The notes: generated by a model not told the origin, from the letters alone. Shown: positions 15,043 through 24,282, counted from the stretch's first letter. The stretch is 35,292 nucleotides of DNA from Rhodospirillales bacterium (GCA_028291405.1 JAQGID010000089.1:1-35292); one strand, 5' to 3'. A program made the numbers and translations.

Positions 15043-16794
15043 TCAGCGCGCCGGATGGCGCGGTAGCACCGGCACGAACAGGACGGAATCGCGCACTGCG
15101 CCGGTGTGGAGCGTGTGGGTGCCGCCGAAGATCGCCGGCGGCCGGTCGATGTCGCTCTCGTGCGTGAAGAAGCCCGAGCCCTTGAACGGGCCGGGCTCGT
15201 CCGCACGCTCGAAATCCTTGCCCTGGACCGTCAAAGCCAACCGGTAGCCCGCCGGCAGCGCGACGCTCGTCGGCCAGATCTCGATGTCGAGCCGGTAGGC
15301 ATCGCCGGGCACGAGCGGCTGCACCTCGTCATGTGTGTGGACCGGCCGATACTCGGTGGAGAGCGCAGCATCGAGCTTGCGATGCGAGGCGCGCAACCAA
15401 CCCTGAGAGATCGGGCATTTCGGGTCGATCGCGCTGAGGAAGGTCACCTCGTCGCCGGCGGGCGAGAAGGCCCGCAGCGTCGCGAAGACGTCCATGTCGA
15501 CCGTGTCGGAGGATGCCCATAGCGTCAGCCGCACCGGTCCGGCGATCCAGGTCTCTTGCGCCAGCGACGGCGAGACGAAGGTCGCTCCATCGCTCAACGC
15601 CTGATAACTGAGCGAGCGGTCGGCTCGCGGAGTTTCGCGGCCGAGCGATTTGTCCGCCGCATCCAGGTGCCAGCACACGAACTCGGTTTCGGGGAGCGGC
15701 CATTGCGTGCCTTCGACGAGCCCGGCGATGCCGTCGTCGTGCGACCTGACCTCGATCGTCACACGCGGCTCCCTCTCCCAGCCGTTGTCGATCGACTTGA
15801 GGTAGCGATCGAAGAAGCGGCGCTGCAGAGCGATGTTCTTGGGCTGCAGGAAGGTGATGAAATAGGAGCCGGACTGGATCTTCAGCCATTTGTCGGGCGA
15901 GGCGATGCCGTCATAGCCGGCGATCGTGCCGCGCAGGTGCAAGCCGAGCCCGCCCCAGTTCGCGACGACCAGGGCAGGGAGATCGACCTTGCTCAGATCG
16001 GCCGAGCGCGCCTTGTACCAATCGTCGCGCAGCGGATGCGCGAGCACGTCGGCGATGTAGTCGGTGCGATTGGCGGCGAGCTCCTGCTTCGAGAAGGACG
16101 CCGGGCCGGTGCTGCGTGCGCCGGTGACGATGTCGAGGAACGGCGACTCCGGATTGCCATGTTGGTTGCGCAGGACGCTGCGCGGCCACCAGCTGTGCGT
16201 GAAGCCGGCAGCGAAGATCCCATCCTGGCGCGTGCGATCGCGATAGAAATCAAAGGTTCCCTGCCACGGCAGGATCGCCGCCAGGTGGGGCGGGCGCAGC
16301 GCCGCCACCATCCATTGGCCGGCGGCGTAATAGGAGATCCCCAGCAGCCCGACCTTGCCGTTGCTCCATTCGTGAGCGGCGGCCCATTCGATCGCGTCGT
16401 AGAGGTCGCGTGATTCCGAAGGCGAGTTGACGTCGAGGAACCCGGGCGATTTTCCGGCGCCGCGGGAGTCGACCTTCATCACGACGTAGCCGTGCGGGAC
16501 CCACACCTCGGGGTCCGGCGTCTCGAAGACGAGGTGCTTGCACGACGAGGCGGCAAGGATCTCCGGATGACGCTGCTCGATCTGCTCCCACGCGCTCGGC
16601 ATGAACTGCGAAATATGGACGTCCTTGCCATAGGGACCAAGCGTCACCAGCACCGGATATCGTCCCGGCTCCTCCGGCCGAAAGATGTTTGCCCGCAGGG
16701 TGTCGCCGACCCGCATCGGCACCGCCACGTCCTTGTCGAGACGCATCGTCAATGGCCGGGTCGCGCCGTCCGCTCCGATTTCACGCCGTTCCAT
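15043..16794 (-). CDS. CocE/NonD-family alpha/beta hydrolase (X-Pro dipeptidyl-peptidase S15 type)
   Basis: The 583-residue protein has the peptidase S15/CocE fold. The N-terminal hydrolase part contains MRVGDTLRANIFRP, RGAGKSPG and the nucleophile motif GLLGISYYAAGQ (S154). The C-terminal jelly-roll (about 360-575, with AGPVRLTLWASSDTVDMDVF and GYRLALTVQGKDFERAD) is the usual X-Pro dipeptidyl-peptidase C domain. It hydrolyses an ester or acyl-peptide bond; cocaine esterase and glutaryl-7-ACA acylase are relatives. No signal peptide is evident. A 163-bp gap separates it from the downstream-lying Crp/Fnr gene. Confidence 0.92.
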   Translation of the reverse strand: MERREIGADGATRPLTMRLDKDVAVPMRVGDTLRANIFRPEEPGRYPVLVTLGPYGKDVHISQFMPSAWEQIEQRHPEILAASSCKHLVFETPDPEVWVPHGYVVMKVDSRGAGKSPGFLDVNSPSESRDLYDAIEWAAAHEWSNGKVGLLGISYYAAGQWMVAALRPPHLAAILPWQGTFDFYRDRTRQDGIFAAGFTHSWWPRSVLRNQHGNPESPFLDIVTGARSTGPASFSKQELAANRTDYIADVLAHPLRDDWYKARSADLSKVDLPALVVANWGGLGLHLRGTIAGYDGIASPDKWLKIQSGSYFITFLQPKNIALQRRFFDRYLKSIDNGWEREPRVTIEVRSHDDGIAGLVEGTQWPLPETEFVCWHLDAADKSLGRETPRADRSLSYQALSDGATFVSPSLAQETWIAGPVRLTLWASSDTVDMDVFATLRAFSPAGDEVTFLSAIDPKCPISQGWLRASHRKLDAALSTEYRPVHTHDEVQPLVPGDAYRLDIEIWPTSVALPAGYRLALTVQGKDFERADEPGPFKGSGFFTHESDIDRPPAIFGGTHTLHTGAVRDSVLFVPVLPRHPAR

Positions 16795-16957
16795 CGGTAT
16801 TGCTTTCCCGCATCGGCAACTCGGCTTTCGCCCGGTCGCATCGTTCCCATCGGCCGAATGATTGCATAATCAACGGTATCGGTCTTGTGGAAAGCGAGAA
16901 CCAGAGATCGCGCAAGCTCGCCGTCGCGAACGGCCGGCGCGCCATCGGCGCCGTCGG

Positions 16958-17794
16958 CTAACGCTCGTCGCCGCCCTCGTGGTCCACGTCCGCCCCGGCC
17001 GGGCGGAGCGCGTGCGACAGCCGCTCGACCGCGGCCTCCGTCGCCTTCGGGCCGGTCGCGCTGCTCTTCTCCTGCCTTGCCAGCTGCCGCAGGCGCGCCA
17101 TGTCGCGCAGCATGACGACGTGCCGGTCGACGATCGCGATCTTCTCTTCGCGGAGAAGGCGCAGGGTGCGGTTGACATGCACCACGGTGAGGCCGAGGTG
17201 ATCCGCCATCTGTTGTTGCGTCAATGGCAAGTTGAAGCTGCCGGCGGTAACCAGCTCGCGGCGGCGCAAGCGCTCGTGCAGGTCCACCAGCATCTCCGCA
17301 AGCCGTTCCTGAGCATCGAACCGCGCCAGCCGATCGGCGCGGGCTTCGGCACGTCGCTGCGCCTCACCAATCAGCCAGGCGAGATACGTTGCCGTCGTGC
17401 GTTGGGCCAGCAGCCCGGAAACGACGTCGGCGTCGACTGCCTGCAAGGTAACCGACTGAATCGCGACGACTTCGTCCGCGGGCCGCGTCCGCAAGGCCGA
17501 TTCGAAGCCGATGAGATCGCCCGGCACGTAGATCTCGGGAATGACACGCCGGCCATCCGGCCACTCGCGGGTGCGGCATGCCCAGCCCCGGCGCAGCACG
17601 TAAAGCGACTGGCTCGGCCGCTCCGGGGCGATCAGAATCGCCCCCGCCGGCGCAATCCGCGAGGGGGCTTCACCGAACATTTGACGCAATTCACGCGCGC
17701 CTTGCGCCAAATCCTCGTACAAGGCCGGGCGGCATCGCGGCCTTTCGGTCTGGCCAAGCTCACCGGAACCGGGCGACAAGTTGTCCTCCGTCAT
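16958..17794 (-). CDS. Crp/Fnr-family transcriptional regulator
   Basis: The 278-residue protein has a cyclic-nucleotide-binding-like domain (about 40-150, SLYVLRRGWACRTREWPDGR and YVPGDLIGFESAL) and a Crp-type winged helix (about 185-240; QQQMADHLGLTVVHVNRTLR is the helix-turn-helix). The FNR cluster cysteines are absent, so oxygen sensing through an iron-sulfur cluster is unlikely. The pattern matches the large set of orphan Crp regulators of Rhizobiales. A possible -10 element (TATAGT, minus strand, 17854-17859) precedes the gene without a clear -35. The last 35 residues are a hydrophilic extension. Confidence 0.9.
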   Translation of the reverse strand: MTEDNLSPGSGELGQTERPRCRPALYEDLAQGARELRQMFGEAPSRIAPAGAILIAPERPSQSLYVLRRGWACRTREWPDGRRVIPEIYVPGDLIGFESALRTRPADEVVAIQSVTLQAVDADVVSGLLAQRTTATYLAWLIGEAQRRAEARADRLARFDAQERLAEMLVDLHERLRRRELVTAGSFNLPLTQQQMADHLGLTVVHVNRTLRLLREEKIAIVDRHVVMLRDMARLRQLARQEKSSATGPKATEAAVERLSHALRPAGADVDHEGGDER

Positions 17795-18019
17795 GGTCGT
17801 ACTCCGCGCGTGGAACCGGATCGTTCTGTTTCCGCATCCGTCGCTTTCTCGCTACTATACGCCGATCGGTGGGCAGCGAAAGCTTGTCGGCCTTCACCAT
17901 TTCCCTGCAGTCTTTCGCCATACTGACGGCAGGTACCGACAGCGACGGCGGCCTCGTCTTGGCTTACTGTCGGCTTGGGTTGCCGGCGGCTAACGAGCTT
18001 GACCTTGCTGGGCACCGTT

Positions 18020-18408
18020 TCAGCCGCCCCCAGACTCCGAGCGGCAGTGGCCCTGTACGAGCGTGGCGAATGCGCCAAGCAGTACCGGCATTGGGCAGGG
18101 CTTGGTGAGCACCGGGCGATCGCGATATTCCGCTGGAACGCCGGTGGGACCGTAACCGGTCATGAAGATGAACGGGATGCCCCGCTCGGCGAGGGCGGCG
18201 GCGACCGGCAGCACCGTCTCTCCATGCAGATGTACGTCGAGCTGGGCGGCATCGATCCCTATTTCCTGCGCGATGGCCGGCGGGCGGCGCCGACCCGCGG
18301 AAATGGGCCGACGATCTCGCATCCGGCGTCCGCCAGAGCCATTTCCCAAACGTCCTCAACGATGAGCACCCGCCGTCCGGCCAGCGTCGGGGGTGAGGCG
18401 GCAATCAC
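18020..18408 (-). pseudogene. response regulator receiver protein, frameshifted
   Basis: From a GTG at 18408 the frame reads as the start of a receiver domain (LAGRRVLIVEDVWEMALADA, then GCEIVGPFPRVGAA) and then hits a stop at 18259. The rest of the domain continues in another frame (AIAQEIGIDAAQLDVHLHGE, then IPFIFMTGYGP and a final RPVLTKPCP, which carries the conserved Lys) down to 18020. The switch lies within the GC-rich run at about 18276-18295 and needs a one-base indel. The GTG overlaps the stop of the kinase upstream (GTGA), so this was a coupled kinase-regulator pair. A sequencing error is possible. Confidence 0.75.
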
Positions 18409-21400
18409 GTAGGCTCGCGGTCAGGGGCTGCTGGCGGTTCGTCGTTGATGCGAACGAGCTCGCCGTCGACCGGGACGGAGAGTTCCGCTCGGACACCTTG
18501 CGGCGTGAACTCGAGAGCCGCCTCGCCGTCGACCTCGTAGCTCAAGAGTCGGCGCAAGAGGTCCGTGCCGAAGCCTTTGCCGGGATTATCCACCGGTCCG
18601 CCCGCCTCGCGCCAACGCACGACCAATCGCGGCGCGGCGCCGTTGCCGCCATCGGCTTTGCCTTCGCCGTTGGCTTTGCCGCCGCCATCGATCGCCCACG
18701 ACACCTCGATGCTGCCAGTTGGCTGCAACAGCGCACCGTGCTTCGCGGCGTTCGTCGCCAGTTCGTGGAAGGCCATCCCGAACGCGAGCGCAGCCTTCGG
18801 CGCCAGCGAGACCGGGGCGCCCTCGAGCGTGATACGCTGCTTTTCCTCACCGAGCAGGTAGGGCTCCAGCTCCTGTTGCACCAGCTCGCGTAACTGCACC
18901 GGCGTCCAGTTGTCGCGCGAGACCAGCCCGTAGGTGCCGGCAAGCGCGTGGAGGCGCTCTAGGAGCCGGTTGGTGAACGCACTGACCTCGGGGGCCCGTG
19001 CCGCGCTCTGCGTCACCAGCCCGATGACGACGCCGAGCATGTTGCGCACGCGGTGGTTCAACTCGGCGATGAGCAGCAGCTGATGGTCCTCCGCCGCGAC
19101 GACCTTGTTGACGTCGACGAAGGTCACCAGCACCCCGTCGATCGTGTTGTCCCCCGCGCGATAAGGCAGAATGCGCATCAGGTAATGCGTGCCCTTCGCG
19201 GCTCCGCCGCTGACGCGGCGCTCGAGCGGCTCCCGGGTATCGAGGACGTGCTGGATATCGGCCCGCAGGTCGACAGCTTCCAGTTGGTTCGCGATGTCGG
19301 TGAGCGGCCGGCCGCGGTCCGTCGGGATCAGGTTGAACAGTGTCGTCACCGCCGGCGTAAAGCTGCGGATCACCAGGTGGCGATCGAGAAAGAGCGTTGC
19401 GATCTGGGTGCTTTCGAACAGGTTCTTCAGATCGGCATTGGCGCGATCCAGCTCGTCGACCTTGACGTTGAGCTCGGCATTGATCGTATGCATCTCTTCG
19501 TTGACCGACTGCTGCTCCTCCTTTGCGGTTTCCAGCTCCTCGTTCGTGGACTGCAGCTCTTCGTTGACCGAGACCAGCTCCTCGTTGGCCGATTTCAGCT
19601 CCTCGACGGCGGTCTCATATTCCTCGACGGTCGCCTGCAGCCGTTCGCGGGTTTCGCGCAGCTCGGTCTCGAGATGCTCGACGGTGCTGTCCTCGCGCGT
19701 CGAGCGGGCGCGCCACGCCTCCTCGGGCGGGAGCGGTCGCCCGACATCCTCGAAGACGACGAGGAAGAGCGGCGGGTTCTTCTCGTCGGGCAGCGGCTCG
19801 ATCGTCAGGGCGATCGTCTGCACGCGGTCGTCGATCTCGACCGAAAGCCCCTCGCGGCGAACCCGGCGGCGCGTCTCTTCGGCTTCCCGCAGCGCCGCCC
19901 GCAGCTCGAGCCGAAGTCCTTTCCGGGCCATCGCGATCAGCTGTCGGTTGGGCGCCCCGGGCGCCGGCTCGAGATATTTTCCGGTGCGCGACGAGTAGTA
20001 GACGACTTCGTCGTCGCGGTTCACGACGACAAAGGCCGGCGCGAAGCGCTCGAGCACGCGTCGCTCGACGGCCTGACGCAGCGGGAGGCCTTCGAGGTGC
20101 GGGACGCCCGCCATTGCGCCCGCCGATCCCGCAAGCACGACGGGAGCCGCGCCGTTGCCGTTTCGACCGGGCAGGAAAAGCGGCACCGGGACGGTGACCG
20201 TGGCTTGATCGCGCCGCTGGAAGAGGCGCTGTTTCTTGGTCAGCGGCGTGAAGAGCTCGGCGTGCTGGGTGATGTTCTCGGAGGTTCCCAGGAAGAGATA
20301 GCCGCCCGGCCGCAGCGCATAGTGGAAGATCGGAATGACGCGGCTCTGCAGATCGCCATCGAGGTAGATCAGCAGGTTGCGACAGGAGATCAGGTCGATT
20401 CGCGAGAACGGCGGGTCGCGAATGACGCTATGCGCCGAAAAGATGCAGAGATCGCGAACCTCGCGGGTCAACGAATAGCTGCCGCCGACCGCAGTGAAGA
20501 AACGCTGCAGCCGCTCGGGAGAGATGCCATCCAGAAGGCTGGACGGATAGCGCGCCGCTCTGGCGACGGCGAGCGCCGGCTCGTCGATGTCGGTGGCGAA
20601 GACCTGCACTTTCGGCAGGGCGGGTAGCTTGTCCATGCCTTCGAGCAGCAGGATCGCGATCGAGTAGACCTCCTCGCCGGTAGCGCACCCCGGGACCCAG
20701 ACCCGTACCGTGTCGTCCGCGCCCTTTCCCGCCAGGATGCGAGGAATGACCCGTGCCGCGAGCTCGTCGAACGCTTCCATGTCGCGGAAGAAGCTGGTGA
20801 CGCTGATCAGGAGGTCGCGGAAGAGCAGCCGCGCCTCGTCCGGCTCCCGGTCGAGCCGCGAGACGTAAGCGTCGATGTCCCCGAGGTGCAGCACCTGCAT
20901 GCGGCGCTGCACCCGGCGCAGGAAGGTCTTCCCCTTGTAGCCGGAGAAATCGTGTCCGAGCTGACGGCGGAGGATGCGGCAGATCGCGTCGCAGGCCGCC
21001 GCGATGCGGCCCGTGTGATCCTTCTCGCGGAAGCGATCGTCGAGCACGGCGAAGCCGCTGAAGTACGCGATCAGGTTCGCCGGCATCTCGTGGACCGGGA
21101 GCACGAGGTCGACGAGCCCGGTCGCGATGGCGCTCTCGGGCATGCTCGCGTGCCGTCGCTCGTGATGGTCGCTGCCTTGCGCCAGCGTCAGCCCGCCATG
21201 CTGCTTGACCGCCTTGATGCCGAGCGTCCCGTCGCTGCCGCCGCCGGACAGCACGATTCCGACGCTTCGCTCGGCGCGGTCGACGGCCAGCGAGGCGAAG
21301 AACACGTCGATCGGGTGCCGCTCGCGGACGGCCTCGGGCCCACGAAGGCGAAGGCGACCGTTCTCGATCGTCAGGATTCCCTCGTGCGAGAGGACATGCG

Positions 21401-21698
21401 TCCGATTTGGTTCGACGACCATCCCGTCTTCGGCAGCGACCACCGGCATCGCCGTGTACTGCGAGATGATCGGAACGAGGGAGCTTTCGCGCCCGGGGGG
21501 CAGATGGGTGACGACCACGAAGGCGAGGCCGCTCTCGGTCGGCAGGGCGCGAAAGAACTGCTGAAGCGCCTCGATGCCGCCTGCGGATGCGCCGATTCCG
21601 ACGATGGGGAATTGCTTCTGCTGCTCGTTGGCGACCACGAACGCCTCGCTGAAAGTGTCGGGCGTGCGGCTCGGGGCAGCGTCGAACGCGGCAGCCAC
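18405..21698 (-). CDS. CheB-CheR-PAS-HWE hybrid sensor histidine kinase
   Basis: The 1097-residue protein has four parts. A CheB methylesterase domain covers about 30-215 with the triad S38 (GIGASAGG), H65 and D156 (SGGGSDGT). A CheR methyltransferase domain covers about 225-480 with the SAM motif VPGCATGEE. A long coiled coil (about 650-755, rich in EELKSANEEL-type heptads) and a PAS domain (about 755-865) follow. The HWE kinase domain has phosphoacceptor H882 (ELNHRVRNML), HELATNAAKHG (about 978) and RWREAGGP. It has no membrane segment. Such kinases act in general stress or light/redox signalling in alphaproteobacteria. The start is a GTG; an internal GTG near codon 21 is possible. Confidence 0.93.
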   Translation of the reverse strand: MAAAFDAAPSRTPDTFSEAFVVANEQQKQFPIVGIGASAGGIEALQQFFRALPTESGLAFVVVTHLPPGRESSLVPIISQYTAMPVVAAEDGMVVEPNRTHVLSHEGILTIENGRLRLRGPEAVRERHPIDVFFASLAVDRAERSVGIVLSGGGSDGTLGIKAVKQHGGLTLAQGSDHHERRHASMPESAIATGLVDLVLPVHEMPANLIAYFSGFAVLDDRFREKDHTGRIAAACDAICRILRRQLGHDFSGYKGKTFLRRVQRRMQVLHLGDIDAYVSRLDREPDEARLLFRDLLISVTSFFRDMEAFDELAARVIPRILAGKGADDTVRVWVPGCATGEEVYSIAILLLEGMDKLPALPKVQVFATDIDEPALAVARAARYPSSLLDGISPERLQRFFTAVGGSYSLTREVRDLCIFSAHSVIRDPPFSRIDLISCRNLLIYLDGDLQSRVIPIFHYALRPGGYLFLGTSENITQHAELFTPLTKKQRLFQRRDQATVTVPVPLFLPGRNGNGAAPVVLAGSAGAMAGVPHLEGLPLRQAVERRVLERFAPAFVVVNRDDEVVYYSSRTGKYLEPAPGAPNRQLIAMARKGLRLELRAALREAEETRRRVRREGLSVEIDDRVQTIALTIEPLPDEKNPPLFLVVFEDVGRPLPPEEAWRARSTREDSTVEHLETELRETRERLQATVEEYETAVEELKSANEELVSVNEELQSTNEELETAKEEQQSVNEEMHTINAELNVKVDELDRANADLKNLFESTQIATLFLDRHLVIRSFTPAVTTLFNLIPTDRGRPLTDIANQLEAVDLRADIQHVLDTREPLERRVSGGAAKGTHYLMRILPYRAGDNTIDGVLVTFVDVNKVVAAEDHQLLLIAELNHRVRNMLGVVIGLVTQSAARAPEVSAFTNRLLERLHALAGTYGLVSRDNWTPVQLRELVQQELEPYLLGEEKQRITLEGAPVSLAPKAALAFGMAFHELATNAAKHGALLQPTGSIEVSWAIDGGGKANGEGKADGGNGAAPRLVVRWREAGGPVDNPGKGFGTDLLRRLLSYEVDGEAALEFTPQGVRAELSVPVDGELVRINDEPPAAPDREPT

Positions 21699-21768
21699 GG
21701 TCGCTCAGATATCGAAGACAATCTAGGGGGGTGTTCCGGGCGCAGCAAGGAGAATGTCGGCACATCGG

Positions 21769-21777
21769 AAGCGGCGG
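21769..21777. repeat. target site duplication, left copy (AAGCGGCGG)
   Basis: The nine bases AAGCGGCGG directly precede the left terminal repeat of the insertion element and recur directly after the right end (23005-23013). ISAs1-family elements usually duplicate 8-10 bp. An exact duplication shows the element arrived by simple transposition and that the flanks have not been rearranged since. Confidence 0.85.
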
Positions 21778-23004
21778 CAGGGTGATTCAATTCACCGCAT
21801 GTTCTGACTGAGCAAAACAGATTCTCCTTTGGCTGGTCATTCCAAGGGGGAGGTGCCGATGGGCACGTTATGGACTGCGCTTGAAGGCTTGCCGGATCAT
21901 CGGACGCGGAAGGGTCGGCGCTACTCCTTGGCGTCGGTGGTCGGCATCTCGTTGGCGGCGATGCTTTCGGGCGCGAACGATCTGATGGCGATCTATCGCT
22001 GGGGCGGTCGGCTGACGCCGAAGGGTCTGGCGGCGTTTGGCGTGACGCGCGGGCGGGCGCCCTGCCATGCAACCTATCACTATGTTTTCCGCTCGATCGC
22101 GTCTGGCGATCTGGAGCGGGCGTTGCGCGGCATGGTCGCGGCGGGCACGGCTGGGCATGTCGCGATCGACGGCAAGCGGCTGCGTGGCAGCCAGACCGAG
22201 ACGAGCCCCGGCATTCACATGCTGCAAGCGTTCTCGACGCGGCTTCAGGCCTGCGTCGGATCGCTTGCCGTGCCGCCCGAGAGCGCCGAGGTGATCGCGG
22301 CAATCGCCTTGCTGAAGGATCTCCCGATCGGCGAGGGCGACGTGATCACCGGCGACGCCGCCTTCACCTATCGACCCATCGTCGACGCCATTCGGGCCCG
22401 AGGGGCCGCATATTTCCTATTCGTCAAAGGCAACCAGCCCGAGCTTCAGGCCAAGATCGCCCACGCCTTCGGCGACGATTCCCCCCTCAAGGATCGCCGC
22501 GCTGCCGGGCATCGCCGACGGGCAGAGCGATCCGCCTGACCTGGAACGGGCGGAGACGATCGGCAAGGAGCATGGCCGCATCAAGACCCGCCGCATCGCC
22601 GTGCGCCCCTTGCCGGCCCGCCTCGACCACGCATGGCCGGGGCTCCTGCGCATCTGCCGGATCGAGCGCCGCCGCGAATTCAAAACCTACTGCGAGCGCC
22701 AGGTCATCTACGCCATCACCGACCTGCCGAAAGAGGCCGCCGATGCCAGCCGGCTCCTCGAGATCGCCCGCGCCCACTGGCAGGTCGAAAACCGCCTCTT
22801 CCGCGTCAAGGATGGCACCTTCGCCGAGGACGCCTGCCGCGTCCGCACCGGAAACGCGCCCGCCGCCCTCGCCCATATCCGCGATTGCGCCCTCACCCTC
22901 ATCCGACGAAAAGGCCGTAAACCAAAACCAGCCCGCGAAGCCTTCGCCGCAAACCCGCGAGCCGCCATCCGAGAAATCATCACGGCATGAATTGAATAGC
23001 CCTG
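21778..23004 (+). mobile_element. ISAs1-family insertion sequence, 1227 bp
   Basis: Both ends start CAGGG and match in 18 of the first 24 bases (left 21778-21801, right 22981-23004 read on the minus strand), sharing the core ATTCAATTCA. CAGGG ends, about 1.2-kb length, a single transposase and an exact 9-bp target duplication all fit ISAs1. The transposase frame is interrupted. The element sits between the CheB-CheR-HWE kinase (71 bp from its start) and the polyene operon. Confidence 0.9.
21859..22990 (+). pseudogene. ISAs1-family transposase, frameshifted
   Basis: The start at ATG 21859 has GGGGGAGG just upstream. The first part contains the family's LEGLPDHRTRKGRRYSLAS opening, AIDGKRLRGS with a catalytic Asp and VITGDAAFTYRP with a second. 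The second part, in the next frame, runs from about PPDLERAETIGKEHGRIKTR to the end, with ARAHWQVENRLFRVKDGTF carrying the catalytic Glu region. Removing one C from the run of six at 22481-22486 rejoins the two frames. The first frame otherwise stops at 22539. The element is probably immobile unless the indel is a sequencing error or a translational slip. Confidence 0.85.
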
Positions 23005-23013
23005 AAGCGGCGG
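23005..23013. repeat. target site duplication, right copy (AAGCGGCGG)
   Basis: This is the exact second copy of the 9-base target duplication, abutting the right terminal CCCTG of the insertion element. Confidence 0.85.
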
Positions 23014-23295
23014 CAGCCACGCCTCCCTCGCGGAAGAGTTCGCGCCGCTCTTATTCTCGGGAGTGGATATCGGGCTTTGGCGTTATCCCCGACGCGAGGG
23101 GAGATTGATGATGCTCGATTGGATCGACCGAAATCTTGCGCGGGGACGGGCGGGCGGAGGATGGTTCCTTCTCCGGCGCGGCTCGACCGGACGCTAGCAT
23201 GGAGCCCAGGTTTCTTGTAACCTTGGTTTTGCCAAACGATGACATACGAAATGTACGGCGGGAATCATGTGCCACTTCAAGAAGTCGATTGAGTA
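23014..23295. promoter_or_regulatory. leader and presumed promoter region of the polyene operon
   Basis: These 282 bp lead into the first polyene gene. The right part (23210-23290) is less GC-rich than the surroundings and includes TTGCCA near 23228 and ATGACATACG, but I could not set a confident -35/-10 pair. A small frame with a good ribosome binding site (23108-23197) lies inside. Since every gene to 35036 follows on the same strand with short or no gaps, this is the likely main promoter region. Confidence 0.45.
23108..23197 (+). CDS. possible 29-aa leader peptide
   Basis: The frame ATG ATG CTC GAT TGG encodes MMLDWIDRNLARGRAGGGWF followed by LLRRGSTGR and a stop. A GAGGGGAG sequence lies about 4-10 bp upstream, a strong ribosome binding site for a frame this short. 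It precedes the ACP gene by about 100 bp. It may be a leader peptide, a decayed gene or chance; I do not recognise it. Confidence 0.25.
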   Translation: MMLDWIDRNLARGRAGGGWFLLRRGSTGR

Positions 23296-23571
23296 ATGTC
23301 GAAAGCAGATTCGCAGACTCTGGCTGAAAAATCTTTGCTGGACCTGATCATACGAACTCTCAATTTGGAAATACAGTCCGACGCGGTCGATCCGAAGGAC
23401 GCGCTTTACGACGAGGGACTGGGGCTGGACTCGATCGATATGCTTGAGATTGCGCTCGCAGTCTCGCAGACTTACGGTGTCAAGTTGAACGCCGATGACG
23501 AAAACAACCTGAAAATCTTCAGCTCGTTGCGCAGCCTCAGCAGCTTCATCGAGCAGCATCGGTCCAAGTGA
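23296..23571 (+). CDS. acyl carrier protein (aryl polyene type)
   Basis: The 91-residue acyl carrier protein has the phosphopantetheine site at S46 in GLGLDSIDMLE. It is slightly longer than FabF-pathway ACPs and carries an acidic helix 2 (MLEIALAVSQTYGVKLNADD) that partners bind. It is the first gene of the polyene operon and would carry the growing chain, in the role of ApeE/ApeF. Canonical APE loci usually have two ACP genes; only this one is visible here. The stop is followed directly by the ATG of the next gene. Confidence 0.93.
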   Translation: MSKADSQTLAEKSLLDLIIRTLNLEIQSDAVDPKDALYDEGLGLDSIDMLEIALAVSQTYGVKLNADDENNLKIFSSLRSLSSFIEQHRSK

Positions 23572-24243
23572 ATGCGACCGGCGGTAGCGCACTCTGGAAA
23601 GGCTGTCGTCGTGTTGCTGACGATGCTGTCGCCGGTGGCCGTCCATAAGGTTTTGCTGACGCCGGGCTGGACGGCGCTCGCAGCCTTGCTCATCGCGGCG
23701 CAGATCTGGTTGATCGCCTCGTTGTTCATGGGGCGTTTCCCGCTGCAGCTCAAGCTGCCGATCGTCGTCGGCGGTATCGGGGTGCTCGCTCTCATCCTGC
23801 GTCATTCCGGCGCCGAGGTCCTCGTCGCCTCGACCGGCATACCGCATGCATTGGCCTATACGGCGATGCTGATCATTTTCGGACGGTCGCTCACCGGCCC
23901 GCGAGAGAGCGTGATCACGAGCCTCGCGTTGCGCATGCGCGGTCCGCTGGGCCCGGCGGTCCTGCGCTATACACGCCGCGTAACCCTTGCGTGGTGCCTC
24001 TTTTTCGCGGCCCAGCTGATGGCTTCGCTCATCCTCTTCCTGTCGGCGCCGCCGGCGCTCTGGTCGTTGTTCATCAACGTTGCGAACTTTCCGCTCGTCC
24101 TCGTCATGTTCATACTGGAATATTCCTACCGGCTGGTGCGATATCCTGCCAGAGGGACGCGCGACCAGTTGTCCGACGTCTTCAAGGTCTTCGGCGGGCC
24201 GAAGGACACGCCGATACGGCGGGCCGATGAGGCGCGGTCGTGA
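23572..24243 (+). CDS. inner-membrane protein of aryl polyene locus (COG4648/ApeG-like)
   Basis: The 223-residue integral membrane protein has about six hydrophobic segments, including the N-terminal pair (VVVLLTMLSPVAVHKVLL and ALAALLIAAQIWLIASLF) and a C-terminal pair near LWSLFINVANFPLVLVMFIL. The cytoplasmic tail is hydrophilic. Size, topology and position between the ACP and the acyl ligase match the COG4648 membrane protein of APE gene clusters, whose biochemical job is not well defined. It may anchor the cytosolic assembly enzymes at the membrane; this is inference. Confidence 0.82.
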   Translation: MRPAVAHSGKAVVVLLTMLSPVAVHKVLLTPGWTALAALLIAAQIWLIASLFMGRFPLQLKLPIVVGGIGVLALILRHSGAEVLVASTGIPHALAYTAMLIIFGRSLTGPRESVITSLALRMRGPLGPAVLRYTRRVTLAWCLFFAAQLMASLILFLSAPPALWSLFINVANFPLVLVMFILEYSYRLVRYPARGTRDQLSDVFKVFGGPKDTPIRRADEARS

Positions 24244-24282
24244 GGCGTCGGTAAGTTATGAGCGCAGAGGCGGATTGACGTC

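Noticed and set aside
19053-20627. A 524-codon plus-strand open frame within the kinase gene
   Set aside because: The kinase domains are continuous across it on the minus strand; the plus frame has no recognisable domain.
22481-22486. Programmed frameshift in the transposase as the normal expression mode
   Set aside because: ISAs1-family transposases are normally one frame as far as I know; a simple indel in a C-run is more likely, so it was called a pseudogene while leaving slippage open as a test.
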